Origin: Ferriphaselus sp. R-1
GTDB lineage: Bacteria > Pseudomonadota > Gammaproteobacteria > Burkholderiales > Gallionellaceae
Direction: 5' to 3'
Assembly (NCBI RefSeq): GCF_000746095.1
Contig: NZ_JQKP01000004.1
Span: forward strand, 124,001 to 188,000
Length of the DNA: 64,000 nucleotides
This document shows positions 63,005-64,000 of this stretch, piece by piece (the stretch's first letter is position 1; each line of letters begins with the position of its first letter). A model generated the notes under the pieces. The model saw only the letters and a list, made by a program, of their open reading frames with translations, had not been told where the DNA came from and ran no database searches. Both the position numbers and the translations under genes were made by a program.

Positions 63005-64000
63005 TCATCCCTTACCCAGCAGCGACTTCAGCAGCGCCAGTTTGGCCTTGCCCTCGTCCTTGCTGACAGCGGGGGCGGCACCTTCCGGCAGCAGCCCGGC
63101 GAACTGGATGTCGCCTTGCGGCAATTCTTCTATGAAGCGGCTGGGCTGGCACTTTTCCCATTCCTTGCCTCGACGGCGGCGGGCGCAGTGGCTGATCTGC
63201 AAGCTGCGCTGGGCGCGGGTGATGCCGACGTACATCAACCGGCGCTCTTCCTCGATCTGTTGCGGCGATTCGCTGTTGCGGTGCGGCAAGATGCCCTCCT
63301 CTACTCCGACCAGAAACACGTGGCCGAACTCCAGCCCCTTGGCCGCGTGCAGGGTAGAGAGCGACACCGCGTCGGTCTCCTGCTCGCGCGATTCCAGCAG
63401 ATTCATCAGGGCGATGGTCTGCGTCATGGCGATCAGGTTCTTGCCGTCGTTCTCGGCCTTGCGGTTGATCCAGCCAACGAAGTCGCTGACGTTGCCCCAG
63501 CGCACCTCGGCCTGGCGCGGCTCCAAGCTGTCGAACAGCCAGCCCTCGTAGTCGATGGCGGTCAGCAGGTCGTTCAACACCGGCGCACAGTCTTCGTGCT
63601 CGGCGCGCGATTGCATGCGGGCGATGAAGTTGCAGAAGGTCAGCAGGTCTTCGTACTGGCGCGCGCTCAACTGCTCGGTCAGCCCAGCCGCAAACACGGC
63701 ATCGTACAAGCTGATGTGGTGCGTCCCGGCATGGCTGGCCAGCTTCTCCAGCGTGGCGTTGCCGACCCCGCGTTTGGGCGTGGTGATGGCGCGGATGAAG
63801 GCCGGATCGTCGTCCGGATTGGCGATCAGGCGCAGATAGGCGACGATATCCTTGATCTCGGCGCGCTCGAAGAACGAGGTGCCGCCGCTCACCGTGTAGG
63901 GGATGTTCTGGCTGCGCAACTGTTCCTCGAAGCCGCGCGACAGGTGATTGCTGCGGTACAGGATGGCGTAGTCGGAAAATTGGGTCTTGCGCTCGAACTT
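63005..64000 (-). CDS. rep: ATP-dependent DNA helicase Rep, C-terminal part
   Basis: The last 331 codons of a UvrD/Rep superfamily 1 helicase; the 5' part with Walker A lies outside. Visible: YAILYRSNHLSRGFEEQLRSQNIPY (motif IV region), SLSTLHAAKGLEFGHVFLVGVEEG (motif V) and EERRLMYVGITRAQ (motif VI). The C-terminal tail is short. Rep helps replication forks through obstacles. The last codons fit Rep better than UvrD, but the distinction rests on a partial sequence. Confidence 0.88.
   Translation of the reverse strand, partial: KFERKTQFSDYAILYRSNHLSRGFEEQLRSQNIPYTVSGGTSFFERAEIKDIVAYLRLIANPDDDPAFIRAITTPKRGVGNATLEKLASHAGTHHISLYDAVFAAGLTEQLSARQYEDLLTFCNFIARMQSRAEHEDCAPVLNDLLTAIDYEGWLFDSLEPRQAEVRWGNVSDFVGWINRKAENDGKNLIAMTQTIALMNLLESREQETDAVSLSTLHAAKGLEFGHVFLVGVEEGILPHRNSESPQQIEEERRLMYVGITRAQRSLQISHCARRRRGKEWEKCQPSRFIEELPQGDIQFAGLLPEGAAPAVSKDEGKAKLALLKSLLGKG

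Overview
The window looks like a chromosomal stretch of a GC-rich betaproteobacterium. The clues are the ilvB-ilvN-ilvC-pssA block, the three-gene ECF sigma/DUF3619/DUF3106 operon, PurT, a dapA-bamC pair, and FeoAB with glycogen genes. A Nitrosomonadales or Gallionellaceae-type host is my best guess, but that is inference from gene content. Almost everything is core metabolism or envelope biology. I found no phage, integrase, insertion-sequence transposase or CRISPR array.

Layout. 0-2.3 kb: the 3' end of ackA, tRNA-Pro(GGG), then two lower-GC membrane proteins of unknown function. 2.3-9.4 kb: pgi, a histone-H1-like DUF2934 protein and glgB on the minus strand, then clpB behind a near-consensus heat-shock promoter. 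9.4-12.5 kb: a lipoprotein hydrolase, psd and an RlmN-family paralogue. 12.7-19.8 kb: a c-di-GMP-rich part (GGDEF-EAL sensor, response regulator-GGDEF, HD-GYP) interleaved with purT, an OprB-type porin and a cupin. 19.8-25.4 kb: a permease, dapC, a small Ala/Pro lipoprotein, and dapA-bamC-MBL hydrolase. 25.4-31.4 kb: feoAB, an ATP/ADP-translocase-like carrier, and a Rieske oxygenase-permease-SpoIIAA-like unit. 31.4-40.2 kb: a PilZ protein, mltD, a double ABC ATPase, pssA and ilvCNB. 40.3-45.3 kb: the sigma-factor operon, lptFG and pepA. 45.4-51.7 kb: a DUF4212/sodium symporter pair, rhodanese, ppsA-gloB and tRNA-Ser(GGA). 51.7-53.9 kb: two lipoproteins, two decayed gene remnants, a lower-GC orphan and a palindromic element. 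53.9-64 kb: srkA, glgP, two ArnT-like glycosyltransferases, an M48 protease, rpmE and the C-terminal part of rep.

How the genes fit together. Pgi, GlgB, GlgP, PpsA and AckA connect hexose phosphate, storage glycogen, PEP and acetate. DapC and DapA serve lysine and peptidoglycan synthesis. BamC, LptF, LptG, MltD, the M48 lipoprotein, PssA and Psd build or remodel the envelope. Three predicted c-di-GMP turnover proteins and one PilZ receptor suggest lifestyle control.

The most interesting points are: the sigma/DUF3619/DUF3106 operon, which resembles an uncharacterised envelope-stress module and seems to start at CTG; glgP, which has no ordinary start codon behind its ribosome-binding site; long inverted repeats on both sides of ilvC; a palindromic repeat that has become coding sequence in an ABC ATPase linker; an EF-hand loop inside a sodium symporter; and a scar at 52.8-53.2 kb with remnants of two genes. 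I see no clear-cut new defence or mobile system.
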